64,000 nt of DNA. Origin: Pseudomonadota bacterium. GTDB taxonomy: Bacteria; Chloroflexota; UBA6077; JAJPGT01. The stretch covers positions 1 through 64,000 of the forward strand of contig JAJPGT010000095.1 in assembly GCA_021325655.1 (NCBI GenBank), read 5' to 3'. Position 1 is the first letter of the stretch. Each line of letters begins with the position of its first letter. Positions 8,295 through 17,769 of this stretch are shown piece by piece. The position numbers and the translations under genes are program-made. The notes under the pieces are model-generated. The model did not search any database and was not told where the DNA came from. It saw only the letters and a list, made by a program, of their open reading frames with translations.

Positions 8295-9430
8295 TCACCA
8301 CCCTCCCACGTAGCACTGGCCAAAACCGATGCGGGCGTATTCATCCGAGATGCAGCGCCCGTCGAGCGCGTCGAAGGCCCGCGCCGCTGCGCCAGCCTCC
8401 ACCTCCTCGAACCAGTAGACGCTGCCGGCCGGGACGGCCTGCCGAATCGGGCGCGGCCTGCGCGCTCGAATGTCGAAGCCGCCTATCGGAGCCGGACGGC
8501 CGACGGCCGCGGCCACCAGCCGCAAGCCGGCGACGGGATTCGTTGTGGCCCGGCTGCGCGCGTCGACCCAGGCCGGCAGCCACCCGGCAGCAAAGAGCGC
8601 CGGGGTGACCAGCACGACCTTCGGTCGCCCAGTCTGGGCGACCCGGTCGCGCGCTGCCGCGCGACTCGGCGTTGCCGCCGGGATCGCCTCGTAGCGGCTG
8701 GCTCGTCCTTCGCCGCCGAGCCCGAGCAGTCCGCTCGAGCCCAGCCCATCGAGGCCATCCAGGTCCAGGCACAGCCCAACGCCCGGTGCCGGACGGACGA
8801 ACGCGACGGAGTAGAGCCGCCCTTCACGGACGACGCGCCGTCCCGCCCCTGAGCCTGTCCCGTCCAGCTCGATCCCGCTGCGGCGCTCCACCTGGTACAG
8901 CGCCCCCGCGGGGATGGCTGGACGGGCCTGTCCCAGCAGCGTCGCGAAGAACGACGCCTCGTCCAGCCAGCGCCCGGCCGCGGCCTCCGGCCGGCCGGTG
9001 CTGGCAGCCCAGGGCAGCGCCAGCCGGTGGTCCGTGATCAGCCCCAGCCGGTCGTTCAGCGCTCGCTGTGGCGTGAGAATCTGCCACTCCTCCGCGTGAG
9101 CATCCTCGGCTCGAAGCGGGCGAGGTCCAGCGGCGCGGGAAAGAGCCGCGTCACCGTTCCCTGCTCGCACCGCCCCAGCAGCGGTCCGCGCAGCGTGAAG
9201 CGCTCGAAGTCGTCCGCTGCGCCAACGGTTCGCTCGACGAAGGCCGAATCCGTCACGTTCGCGCCGCTGCGCTCCGCCGTGCCGAAGAGCAGCTTCGTGC
9301 GAAGTGCTCCGTACAGCGTCAACGGGCTGGGTGGGAACATCGAGTGAGCGTGGTGGTCCGCGCCGGCAGTGAAGGGCCGACCGTCGCGGAACAGCCAGAG
9401 GTCCAGCGGCTCCAGGAAGAGGCGGATCAT
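8295..9430 (-). pseudogene. cmr3: Type III-B RAMP subunit Cmr3, split by one frameshift
   Basis: The N-terminal part starts at ATG 9430 (overlapping the cas10 stop) with RLFLEPLDLWLFRDGRPF, FPPSPLTLYGALRTKLL and TRLFPAPLDLARFEP. The remainder lies in the minus-1 frame: AEEWQILTPQRALND, LITDHRLALPW, and a C-terminal DEYARIGFGQCYVGGW. The join falls near 9105-9130, and restoring one base there gives a normal Cmr3 of about 377 residues. Cmr3 (Cas5-like) grips the 5' tag of crRNA and contacts Cas10, so its loss should disable the complex. I see no slippery heptamer. Every neighbour is intact, so a sequencing or assembly error is about as likely as a real, recent mutation. Confidence 0.88.
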
Positions 9431-12249
9431 CCCCCCACCTCCAGAAAGCGGGCGAGCCGCAGCAACGTGGCGAGCTCCGCCACTGGACGAGCGGGTGTCA
9501 CCTCGGGGCCGTCTCGCCTGGGGAGCGGCGCCCGGAGCCTGTCGAACAGGTCGAGCAGCCGCTGGCGCCCGCCGAGACTCTGGACGTGGCGGGCGGCAAC
9601 CGCGGCAACACCACTCCGGCGCCCCTCTGGATCCGCGAGCCCATCCAGTGTGTCGGCCAGGTGGCGCAGGTGGTAGGGCAGCCGACCTGCCGCTTCAGCC
9701 GCTTCGCCGCTTCCGTTTGCTGAGCCGCGGCTGAGCAGAGCCCGTGCTTCGGCGAGCAGCTCGCGCACGGCCATCCCGCCGCGGCCGTGCCTGCTCACGA
9801 GCACCAGCTCCGGGTCGAGGCCTGAGCGCCGGGCGACGCCGATGCCAACGGCGTTGCGCCCACCCTCCTCCTTGGCCCGCTCTTCCAGGCGCCGGGTCTC
9901 CTCCAGCGCCAGACCGAGCGGGAGCAAATGGTGGGCAATCAGTAGCCCGGCGCTGACGGTGGCGTCCGGACCCATCCCCCGGAAGACGACGTGCTCGCCG
10001 CCAGCGCGCTCCGGCATCCCCTCGAGGAGCCTGCCGCGCTCATCGCGGACCAGGAACGATCGCGTGTAGCAAGTCCTGAGTGCGTCGAGCACGTCGAGCG
10101 CCTGGTCCACGGGGAGCAGCGCCAGCACGTCGTCGCCGCCGGCGTAGACCACCCGCCCATCATGCTGCCGCTCAACGACGTCAGGGACAACCCAGAGGGC
10201 GAAGTCGCGCAGGATCGAGCCGAGCGCGGCGTGGGTGGATGGGGCGAAGAGCCGTCGCTCGCGTAGGAGAGATGCCCAGGTGGGATCGCCTGCCAGGTGC
10301 TCGCGCACGGTCGGGTGGAGGAGATCGCCCAGGGTCACCCAGTGCTGCTCTCCGCTGACCCAGCGTCCCATCCGGTCACCGTCGAGCAGCAGCAGCGCGT
10401 AGTAGGCGGAGGGGGCGCGCAGCCCCCTCCGCCGCGCGGCGCTGAGCAGCCCACGCAGCGCCTCGTGCGCGGACTCCAGGGCCTGCACGACTTCGGCGCT
10501 GCCGCCAATCTGCTGGAGGTCTCGCCGCCGGCGCTCGTAAGTCTCTTCCAGCAGCCATTCGCCATCGAAGCGAAGTAGTCGCTGCCCGAGCCCCGGCCCC
10601 GCGTCGTGAACGAGGCGTGGGAAGACATCGCGGCCAAGGCTCACCGTTGCTCCGAGCTCGCGGCCGTGGCTGCTCAGCCGCTCGATCGCCTGGACGAATC
10701 GCTCGGCGGCGCCAGCCAGCTCCGGCTCCGTCCTGATCCGGGCGATCAACGCTCGGCGAAACGGCAGCGTCGCCAGGCTGCTGGTAGAGGGGAAGCTGGG
10801 TGGCTCATTCCCGAGCGCAGCCTGGATCACCGGGGTTTCAGGCGCGGCGCGCTTGGTCAGGCAGACCGCGCATAGCCGCTCATCGCCGGTGAGGGCGACG
10901 AGCTCAGGCGAAGCGAGCTTCTCGGCCAGCCGCTTCCAGGCCTCCCGCTGCTCCGCGAACGGCGCCTCGCCAGCGAGGGCGGGCGCGCGGAGCCCACAGA
11001 GCGTGCACTTGAAGCCCGGCTCGGAGGCCTGGTCGAAGCCGCGGGCGAGCTTGCGGGCATCGAAGGCGCGCTGCGCCAGGCCGTGCGCGGGCGCGTAGTA
11101 GCTGCTGGGTTTCGCCGCGTAGCGTCCCCGCTCCTGCATGGCACGCAGTGTTCGCTCGAAGCTGTCCAAGGCATCCGGGCCAAGCAGCGCCCGCGCTTGC
11201 TCCAGCCAGGCCGCCTCGCGCCCCTCCGCCGGCCACGGCAGCGCCGCCCAGGCGACCTCGACCTGTCGCGCGAGCTGCTCGTCCCACCGCTCTGGTTGCC
11301 AGCGCTCGCCTGCCCAACTCGCCAGATGTTCGCGCACCTGGGCGCCAAGATCGCGCCAGGCGGCGCGTACCGCGTCCTCGGCCCGACGCGCCAGCTCTGA
11401 GGCCGCGTCGATTGAGGCGAGCGCGAGCAGCTTGTTCGGGAAGGCGGCGACACGGCGAACCGCGGCCGGGGGCTGCGGGACACCCTGGGGAGGACATGCC
11501 CCGCGCTCAATAAGCCAGGCGTCAACCAGTGGCTGCCCGCGCAGCGAGGGGTACAGCAGCGCGTCCGGGCCAATCGCATCCGCCATCGCGCGGATCGCCT
11601 GCCAGCTCAGCCAGGACAGCAGATAGCTGCCGGCCCAGAGGTCGCGCGTCGAGCGCGCCTGAGCGATGAAGCCTTGCACCGGCCCGATGGCGAACACCAG
11701 GAACGCCGGCCGCCTGCCTGTTCCCGCCAGTGCCGCGGTGACGCTCATGTGGTCCCAGATCGTGTGGTCCGGCACCCGGGTGTCGGCCGGCAGCCACTCC
11801 CAGAGCGCGCCGAGCCCGGCCTGCGCCTCGCGGGCGCGGATGAATGCGCCCAGCCAGCGCCAGGCCGCCAGGTACCGCCGCGGCGTGTCGTCGCCACACA
11901 TCGCGGCCACGTCTCGCGCCGCCTCGTAGACGATGGTGCTCACCGCGTCGGGGTCCACAACGACGCCGAGCGGCTCCAGACGCAAGAGCTGCCGCTCTGA
12001 CAGCGGGTGGGTGAGCGCCGGTTCGCGGCCGAAATCGACCGCCGGTGTGGATGCGGGGAAGTTGGGGCGGTCGGCCGCCGAGGCGAGGTGATCGGCCTGC
12101 CGAGCGGACTCAGGGATGGTGGCACGCCCGGTCAGCGCTTCGAGGATGGCCGCGGCATACTGCTCGTGCCCGCGACCAAGCACGAACGGCTTCTGCGGCG
12201 GGTCGTGCAGGAAGGCCGCCAGTTTCCGCTCGGCCAGTTCTGGCGTCAT
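9427..12249 (-). CDS. cas10: Cas10/Cmr2, large subunit with GGDD cyclase
   Basis: The product is 940 residues, the signature protein of type III systems. The N-terminus carries LAAFLHDPPQKPF, the HD-like motif as found in Cmr2 proteins. A zinc site is formed by two Cys pairs, CTLC near residue 415 and CAVC near 460. The Palm domain has YAGGDDVLALL with Gly-Gly-Asp-Asp at about 704-707, the active site that makes cyclic oligoadenylates on target RNA binding. A GIGVARRSG segment and a helical C-terminal domain follow. All catalytic landmarks are intact, and the downstream CARF-HEPN protein is the likely receiver of the signal. Confidence 0.96.
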   Translation of the reverse strand: MTPELAERKLAAFLHDPPQKPFVLGRGHEQYAAAILEALTGRATIPESARQADHLASAADRPNFPASTPAVDFGREPALTHPLSERQLLRLEPLGVVVDPDAVSTIVYEAARDVAAMCGDDTPRRYLAAWRWLGAFIRAREAQAGLGALWEWLPADTRVPDHTIWDHMSVTAALAGTGRRPAFLVFAIGPVQGFIAQARSTRDLWAGSYLLSWLSWQAIRAMADAIGPDALLYPSLRGQPLVDAWLIERGACPPQGVPQPPAAVRRVAAFPNKLLALASIDAASELARRAEDAVRAAWRDLGAQVREHLASWAGERWQPERWDEQLARQVEVAWAALPWPAEGREAAWLEQARALLGPDALDSFERTLRAMQERGRYAAKPSSYYAPAHGLAQRAFDARKLARGFDQASEPGFKCTLCGLRAPALAGEAPFAEQREAWKRLAEKLASPELVALTGDERLCAVCLTKRAAPETPVIQAALGNEPPSFPSTSSLATLPFRRALIARIRTEPELAGAAERFVQAIERLSSHGRELGATVSLGRDVFPRLVHDAGPGLGQRLLRFDGEWLLEETYERRRRDLQQIGGSAEVVQALESAHEALRGLLSAARRRGLRAPSAYYALLLLDGDRMGRWVSGEQHWVTLGDLLHPTVREHLAGDPTWASLLRERRLFAPSTHAALGSILRDFALWVVPDVVERQHDGRVVYAGGDDVLALLPVDQALDVLDALRTCYTRSFLVRDERGRLLEGMPERAGGEHVVFRGMGPDATVSAGLLIAHHLLPLGLALEETRRLEERAKEEGGRNAVGIGVARRSGLDPELVLVSRHGRGGMAVRELLAEARALLSRGSANGSGEAAEAAGRLPYHLRHLADTLDGLADPEGRRSGVAAVAARHVQSLGGRQRLLDLFDRLRAPLPRRDGPEVTPARPVAELATLLRLARFLEVGG

Positions 12250-13406
12250 GGGATCTGCACCTGGAAGAGGCCTGTGCCCGTTTTGGGATTGCTCAGTTGC
12301 GTGATGAACCGCACCAGCGGCTGCACCGAGACCTTTCCCTGGATGGTGGCGCCGTTCGCGCGCAGTGTGGCGATCTCCGCGGGAAGGAACCGTGTCCCAA
12401 AGCCTCCGAAGATGGTCAGTACGACGGTGTATTTCCCCTCAGCGAGTGGGGCGATTCTGATGAGCAAGGGTGAGGCGCGCCGATCGGGGGTGATTCCCAG
12501 TGCGCCGGTTCCAGGCTTGAGCGTGGACGACATTTGGGTGCGCGGGTCGTAGTACTGAATAGGAAGCCCAAAGGCGGCGCGTTCAGGAACTGCCGTGATC
12601 TGCCCGACTTTTCGCAGGTCGGATAGCCGGGGAAAGAGGGGTTTGCGGAACTCGGCCAGGTGGCGGCCAACCGTTCCCAGCGCTGCCTGCCAGCTTGGCC
12701 AGGTCTGGTTGAGCACCAGGATGCCGGCGTGGTTGGGCGCGATGATCGGAAATTCGTCATCGCCGGCGGGCAGTGCTCCGAATGGCATCAGAGTCCGTAA
12801 CTGGCGGAGTCCCTCCTGCAGATGCCCGGCGAGAGCAGACGGTGTCGTCGTACGTGGCTGCGCAGGAGGAAGGCTCTCCGTTTGCCAGCCGTCCATCACT
12901 CTCAGGCCCCCGAGACCACGCCGCGATCGAGTGCCTAAGCCTCCCAGATTGAGCAGCAGCCACAGCGCTGCGATGGCCTGGCGCAATAGCATGTCATCTT
13001 GCACGTGCGATCGCAGTCGTAAGCTGAGTCGTAGCCGCGTGCCGGGAGGGAAGCACGAGCGGGCGCCGCCCCTCTGCGTGAATGGAAAGCCGAGGTAGTT
13101 GAGCCCCTGCCGCGTCGGGAAGTCGAGCCGTGCACCGTGGTTCAACGCCTGCTCCCAGCCGATGACTCTGCGAGTCTCCAGCGGCTCGACGTCGACGAGC
13201 ACGCTGGAGGCGCGTTCGGTGTCGCCGAAGATCGCCGCCTCGCGCTTCTTCAGCCGCACCAGATCCGGCTCCGCCGCCAGCGCCCGCCACCAGAAGCGCA
13301 GCGCGCCACGGAACGAGGCGGCCCGGACCTCGGGTTGGGATGGGTCGGCGCCACCCAGGAAGAGCGGAGTCACCGCTTCCAGTTCGACGCTCAGCTCACG
13401 CACCAT
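12246..13406 (-). CDS. cmr1: Type III-B RAMP subunit Cmr1
   Basis: The product is 386 residues from ATG 13406. Cmr1 sits at the 3' end of the crRNA in the Cmr complex. It shows LEAVTPLFLGGADPSQPEVRA, ASFRGALRFWWRALA, and GLGTRSRRGLGGLRV, the conserved Cmr1 RAMP elements. It is the first cmr gene, starting 44 bases after the HerA stop on the same strand with no obvious terminator between. Its stop overlaps the cas10 start by four bases. That spacing is the only real gap between the HerA/NurA half and the CRISPR half of the run. Confidence 0.92.
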   Translation of the reverse strand: MVRELSVELEAVTPLFLGGADPSQPEVRAASFRGALRFWWRALAAEPDLVRLKKREAAIFGDTERASSVLVDVEPLETRRVIGWEQALNHGARLDFPTRQGLNYLGFPFTQRGGARSCFPPGTRLRLSLRLRSHVQDDMLLRQAIAALWLLLNLGGLGTRSRRGLGGLRVMDGWQTESLPPAQPRTTTPSALAGHLQEGLRQLRTLMPFGALPAGDDEFPIIAPNHAGILVLNQTWPSWQAALGTVGRHLAEFRKPLFPRLSDLRKVGQITAVPERAAFGLPIQYYDPRTQMSSTLKPGTGALGITPDRRASPLLIRIAPLAEGKYTVVLTIFGGFGTRFLPAEIATLRANGATIQGKVSVQPLVRFITQLSNPKTGTGLFQVQIP

Positions 13407-13450
13407 CTGCCTTGCCCCCTCCGCGTCACCACTCGTGAACCTCGGCCACC

Positions 13451-15349
13451 TCAGTCCACCAGGCGGAGCTGCGCTGGGGCGGGGTCCATTGCGAGTAGCA
13501 GTGGCCGGGCGAGGTGAGGGAAGGCGACGATCGCCTGTCCCGGCGCCAGGCCCGGCAGTCGCTTCCAGAGCCCCTCGTCGATCCCGCTCACTGTCCGTTG
13601 CAACGTGCTGACGACGAGCGGGTCGGCGATCTTGTGCAGGATGTAGCTGTTGACCAGCCCGAAGAGCTGCCGCGGCAGGTGCTGCGGGAGCTGGGTGACG
13701 AACACCAGGCCCAGCCAGCGCTTCCGACCCCGCCGGGCAATGCGGGCGACCTGCTCGAACAGGACTGGCATCCGGCTGATGCGCTCCTCGCTCAGGAACT
13801 CGTGCGCCTCCTCGATCACCACGAGCGTCCGCGCGGGCGGCGCTGCCTCCCGGCCAGCGCGCTTGGCCGTTTCGTACTCCTGGTACGCCTCGTCCTGGGC
13901 CTGGAGCACCCCGCGCAGCAGGTCGGCGATCACCAGGTTGTTCAGCTCGGGCGAGCCGGAGTCGGACAGGTCGATGACGCTGACGCGGCCCGGGACGAGC
14001 AGCCGCTTGTAGCTCAGCGGCTGGACGTTGTCGACGTCGAAGACGTTCAGCCGCCTCAGGCCGGCGAGCTTGGCCAGCAGGGCGCGCCAGGAGACGGGGT
14101 TGCCGGAGATGTTGGCCTGGTTCACCCGCTGCACGAGCTGATCGCGATTGTTGCTCAGCGCCGGATGCTTCGGGCTGATGGCCTCGGCGTCCGCCTTCTC
14201 CGCCACCCGGTGGCAGGCGCCGACAACGTCGAGCAGGAACGGCAGCGCCAGGCGCGGGTAGCCCCGCTCGAACTCGTCGATCTCCAGCGCCAGCCGTTCC
14301 TGCTCGGGATGGTTGCGCTCGGGGAAGATGTCCAGGTCGCGCAGCAGCACCTTGGCGATCTCGTAGGCTTGCATGAAGCGCTCGCGCTGCGGATCGGACA
14401 GGTCGAGGATCTCCATCACCGTGTAGGGCGACAGGCGGGCGAACTGGAGGGAGAACACGCTGCGCCGGGGGTGGTCCGGGTTGGCGCTGTCGCGGCCGAC
14501 CAGGTGGTACAGGCGGACGTTGGGCACCCCGGCCGGCTCCAGCCCGCGCCGCTCCAGAGCAGCGAGCATGCGCGGGTCGGCGGTAGGCTGGTGCAGGAAG
14601 GTGTATTCGCCCTCGACGTCCAGCAGGATCACCGCGCAGCCGGCAGCCTGCGCCTGCTGGGCGAGGCGGGCGACGGTGGTGGACTTGCCGCCGCCGGTGG
14701 TGCCGAGGATCGCCAGGTGACGCGGGAGCACGTCCTTGCGCGCTGAGGGGATGCCGACCAGGACGTCTTCCTGGCCGATCACCTGGCCGAGCTGAATGTC
14801 CCCGGCCGCCTGGAGCACCGTGGTCGTCTCCTGGCTGTCGAGCACGTAGACCGGGCTGTTGGGCAGCGGCCGGTAGCGCGGCGGCACCAGCGCCCCATCG
14901 CGCTCCTCGCCCAGGATCTCCACCTGCACCCGCCCATGGTAAGGCGGGACGAAGATCCCGCCCCGGGTGACCACGGTCACCAGCACCGTGGAGTCGGCGC
15001 GCAGCCCGTCCGGCTCGGCGAACGGGCCAGCCACCACGCTGCCCAGGTAGGTGCGCCCGTCCTTACTGTGGATGCGCACCAGCGACTGGGAGGGCGCGTC
15101 GGCGATACGTGTATCGGACAGCAGCACGGTGACGGAGTTGTCCTGGCTGGCCGGGGAGTCGAACATGGTGAAGCCGACGGCGTTGTCGCGCAGCGGATCC
15201 GGGGGCAGCGCCCCGCCAATCGCGGCGATCTGCTCGTCCAGGCTGCGCAGGGCGTCGACCGGGACCGGGAGCGCCCTGTCCAGGTCCACGGCCTGGCCGG
15301 CGCGGTCTTCAGGCTTGTGGTGCTCGAGTGGGCTGGGGTCATGCACCAT
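13451..15349 (-). CDS. herA: HerA-type hexameric ATPase / DNA translocase
   Basis: The product is 632 residues from ATG 15349, preceded five bases earlier by GGAGGAG. An in-frame ATG at 15370 overlaps the upstream stop as ATGA and is the alternative. HerA ATPases form hexameric rings that pump DNA, usually with NurA nuclease. Visible motifs are the N-terminal beta-barrel (HAS) region, Walker A GTTGGGKST near residue 215, ILLDVEGEYTFL (the HerA DxxGEY motif), the Walker B-like LVVIEEAHEFLSEERI, and FVTQLPQHLP. The NurA-like gene immediately upstream strongly suggests a HerA-NurA machine. Its place at the head of a cmr operon is unusual and points to defence or damage response. Confidence 0.88.
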   Translation of the reverse strand: MVHDPSPLEHHKPEDRAGQAVDLDRALPVPVDALRSLDEQIAAIGGALPPDPLRDNAVGFTMFDSPASQDNSVTVLLSDTRIADAPSQSLVRIHSKDGRTYLGSVVAGPFAEPDGLRADSTVLVTVVTRGGIFVPPYHGRVQVEILGEERDGALVPPRYRPLPNSPVYVLDSQETTTVLQAAGDIQLGQVIGQEDVLVGIPSARKDVLPRHLAILGTTGGGKSTTVARLAQQAQAAGCAVILLDVEGEYTFLHQPTADPRMLAALERRGLEPAGVPNVRLYHLVGRDSANPDHPRRSVFSLQFARLSPYTVMEILDLSDPQRERFMQAYEIAKVLLRDLDIFPERNHPEQERLALEIDEFERGYPRLALPFLLDVVGACHRVAEKADAEAISPKHPALSNNRDQLVQRVNQANISGNPVSWRALLAKLAGLRRLNVFDVDNVQPLSYKRLLVPGRVSVIDLSDSGSPELNNLVIADLLRGVLQAQDEAYQEYETAKRAGREAAPPARTLVVIEEAHEFLSEERISRMPVLFEQVARIARRGRKRWLGLVFVTQLPQHLPRQLFGLVNSYILHKIADPLVVSTLQRTVSGIDEGLWKRLPGLAPGQAIVAFPHLARPLLLAMDPAPAQLRLVD

Positions 15350-15366
15350 CGCGTCTCCTCCGTTGC

Positions 15367-16680
15367 TCATCGGGCGCGGGTCATCCGCTCGCTGAGATAC
15401 CGCAGCGGCGCGCCGGCGCGGGTGTAGGCGAGCTGCAGCGGGCCGGCCAGGCTGTCCGACCCGAAGGTGGCGGCACAGACGTGATCGGCCAGGTCGATCA
15501 GCATCGGGAAGCCACGGTGCGGCTGCAGGACGCTGTCGGCCAGGGCGATCAGCGCCGCCTCGTGGGCGTGGTCCACATGGGCGTAGAACAACTGCGCCGG
15601 GGCCAGCTCGCTGGCCCGGTAGACCCCAACCACGACCTGGGAGGCGATCTCGTCGCGGAAGCGCTGAATCCATTCCCGCGGCGACAGCCGCCGGCCGCCG
15701 AGCGTGGTGTCGCTCGAGGTCGGCAGGTAATACTCGCTGCGCTCGACGATCTCCCAGATGCGGTCGCGCAGTGTTTCGACAATCGCGTACTCCAGCGGCT
15801 CCAGCGCGTTGCCGATGGTCAGCAGCGGCCGACCGCTCGGCTCGCTGGGGACAAAGACGAAGCGCTGGTGGCCACAGATCAGCTCTTCCAGCAGCCGGGT
15901 CGCCTCGATCATCAGGTCGAGCGTCCCGGCCGAGCCGGTGAGCAGCTCATACGGCGCCGGGCTGCCATGGCCCAGACGCCACAGGGCAGTGGAGCAGCGC
16001 AGCAGGATGGCCCGCTCGGCGAACGTCATGATCGCCCGACGGGCGAGTTCGGTGAGCTGGTCCCGCTGGCTGGGCTGGTTCAGGCCGCCGCGATCCTCGC
16101 GTCGCTCCAGCAGCGCGAGCGCCTCTTCGGCCGGGTCGCCGAGCGACTCGCGCAGGTCGCGGCGGAACAACCGCTGCACCCAGGTGCCCTGGTGCCCGTT
16201 GTACGCCACCAGCGCGACCCCGATCTGCGTCACGGTCAGCGGCAGAGTGTCGTGCGTCGCCTGGGTGGCGTCGCAGGCCTCGACCGCGCCGGTGAACAGC
16301 AGCCCGCGATGAACCCGCTTCAGATCATCCACGGTCACCCGGTACACCCCGGCCCCCTTGGGTGCGCCCCGGCGGCTGCGGAGCCGGGGGAAGATCCGGC
16401 CGCGAAGCGGGGCGCGGATCCGCCCTTCCTGCCGCACCGCCGCCTCCACCTCGGCCGCGATCCGCTCGTACATCTGGTCCAGGTCCTCGCCGGTGCGCCA
16501 TGACGCCAGATCCAGCACCCTGCCGAGCGGTTCCCCAAACGCCTCGCGGAACGGATCGGGCGCGGTGGAGCGGCTCGCGAGCGAAGAGGGCGCGGTCATC
16601 GGTATCTGTTCCGCGCCAGCCGCCGAAAGTTCGACAGGTGTATTGGGCGCGGGCTGAGGCGATTCGGGAACGCTAGCCAT
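15367..16680 (-). CDS. NurA-like nuclease partner of HerA
   Basis: The product is 437 residues, starting at ATG 16680 in an eight-base overlap with the metallopeptidase gene. Sequence resemblance to NurA is moderate: AVEACDATQATHDTLPLT resembles the first acidic strand of the NurA fold, and the C-terminal DHAHEAALIALADSV followed by GFPMLIDLADHVCAA resembles the closing strand and helix. NurA is a manganese-dependent 5'-3' exonuclease and endonuclease driven by the HerA ring, for end resection or phage DNA destruction. The strict herA adjacency and coupling support the assignment more than the motifs do. The first 50 residues are low-complexity. Confidence 0.6.
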   Translation of the reverse strand: MASVPESPQPAPNTPVELSAAGAEQIPMTAPSSLASRSTAPDPFREAFGEPLGRVLDLASWRTGEDLDQMYERIAAEVEAAVRQEGRIRAPLRGRIFPRLRSRRGAPKGAGVYRVTVDDLKRVHRGLLFTGAVEACDATQATHDTLPLTVTQIGVALVAYNGHQGTWVQRLFRRDLRESLGDPAEEALALLERREDRGGLNQPSQRDQLTELARRAIMTFAERAILLRCSTALWRLGHGSPAPYELLTGSAGTLDLMIEATRLLEELICGHQRFVFVPSEPSGRPLLTIGNALEPLEYAIVETLRDRIWEIVERSEYYLPTSSDTTLGGRRLSPREWIQRFRDEIASQVVVGVYRASELAPAQLFYAHVDHAHEAALIALADSVLQPHRGFPMLIDLADHVCAATFGSDSLAGPLQLAYTRAGAPLRYLSERMTRAR

Positions 16681-17419
16681 CGTCGCCTCCGGGTGGGCGG
16701 TGGAGCGCCTGGCGCAGGGAGTGCGCCAGGGTATCACGCGGATCCTGGGGCTCGAGCCGCTGGGCGTAGTCGCGCGCCAGCCTGGCGGGTAGCCCATAGG
16801 CCTGCCGCAGCGCGGACTCGACCGCGGCGCGCCCGCTGCCGGCCGGGAATCGGGCGCGCACGGATTCGACCGGCGCGAGGAGCTCCAGCGCGAGCAGGTC
16901 CGCCTGGCGTTCCGCCGCCGCCACGCGGCTGCGCCCTGTCCCGTCACGTTCGAGCAGGTGCAGGTGGAGCCGCGGTGGAAGACCGGCCAGCGCGGCGTCG
17001 ATCCGCAGCGCCAGCGGGGCGGCCGCTCCCGCCGCCAGCGCCTGCGCCGCCTCGGCTCCCAGCCGCTTGCTGGCCCGAGCGTGGGGCAGGGCGTACTCGA
17101 TCAGGTAATGCGCGACCTCGTGAGCCAGGCTGAAGCGGCGCTCGTCGGCAGTGTCGCCGGCGTGGACGAACACCAGGCCCGCCGCCCCGCGGGCCAGCAG
17201 CGCCGCGCGCAGGGCGCGATCCGGCGCCCCGAGCGGCAGGGACACGCCGCGTGCTCCGAGCCACTGGTCCACCGCCGCTAGACACAGGTCGGGCAGCTCG
17301 ACCACCGCCAGGGGCAGCGCGAGCGGGATCGCCTCTCGCAGGTCGCGGGGAAAGGGCGGCGGACCACCGGCGGCGATCCAGAATCGCTCGGCTGCCTCCT
17401 GTGCCCACAGCGCGCTCAC
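16673..17419 (-). CDS. ImmA/IrrE-family metallo-endopeptidase
   Basis: The product is 248 residues. RFSLAHEVAHYLIEY contains the zinc-binding HExxH motif at about residues 100-104; the domain continues into a helical C-terminus with AAERQADLLALELLAP, the expected downstream zinc-ligand region (Glu-Asp context). Such proteases cleave a partner repressor, as ImmA does in ICEBs1 and IrrE does with DdrO, to switch on genes after DNA damage or infection. The obvious candidate substrate is the helix-turn-helix-like protein whose gene overlaps this one by four bases. The start codon of the NurA-like gene lies inside its 3' end. Confidence 0.82.
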   Translation of the reverse strand: MSALWAQEAAERFWIAAGGPPPFPRDLREAIPLALPLAVVELPDLCLAAVDQWLGARGVSLPLGAPDRALRAALLARGAAGLVFVHAGDTADERRFSLAHEVAHYLIEYALPHARASKRLGAEAAQALAAGAAAPLALRIDAALAGLPPRLHLHLLERDGTGRSRVAAAERQADLLALELLAPVESVRARFPAGSGRAAVESALRQAYGLPARLARDYAQRLEPQDPRDTLAHSLRQALHRPPGGDDG

Positions 17420-17769
17420 TCCTCGGCCTCCTCCTCGTCGCGCGCTGCTGCCAGGAGCGTCGGGGCGGGCTCAACGGCCGTTCCAAGCGCTTCCAGCGCC
17501 TCGGCCAGCCGCAGCAGCTCGGCCAGCCGCGCTGAATCGAGCGCGAAGCGGGCGGCAATCTGCTCGACGTCCTGGCGGAACGTGTCGCCGGTGGGACGGC
17601 GACAGAGCAGGATAGCGGGCAGGCTCTCAACGGCACAGCCCAGCCGCGCCGCCAGCGCCGGCTCGTCCAGCCCTTCCGCTCGAGCGTAGGCGAACAGAGC
17701 GGACGCGAGAAAGAAGGGCCGGTCGGCGGCGCGCCGGGCAGCCCGGGCCAGCCATTTGGGATCAGTCAT
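17416..17769 (-). CDS. Small helix-turn-helix-like regulator
   Basis: The product is 117 residues and mostly helical. LAARLGCAVESLPAILLCRRP around residues 39-59 has the spacing of a helix-turn-helix, followed by FRQDVEQIAARFALD. The acidic tail (DEEEAEE) is probably flexible. It lies between an ECF sigma gene (eight-base overlap) and an ImmA/IrrE protease gene (four-base overlap), the arrangement expected of a repressor or sigma-modulating protein that is a protease target. An anti-sigma role is equally possible, though no membrane segment or zinc anti-sigma motif is seen. The function is inferred from context. Confidence 0.6.
   Translation of the reverse strand: MTDPKWLARAARRAADRPFFLASALFAYARAEGLDEPALAARLGCAVESLPAILLCRRPTGDTFRQDVEQIAARFALDSARLAELLRLAEALEALGTAVEPAPTLLAAARDEEEAEE

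Noticed and set aside
9056..9170. Programmed minus-1 frameshift in cmr3
   Set aside because: The shift direction fits, but no slippery heptamer or following stem was seen, and Cmr3 is not known to need frameshifting; mutation or sequencing error is simpler.
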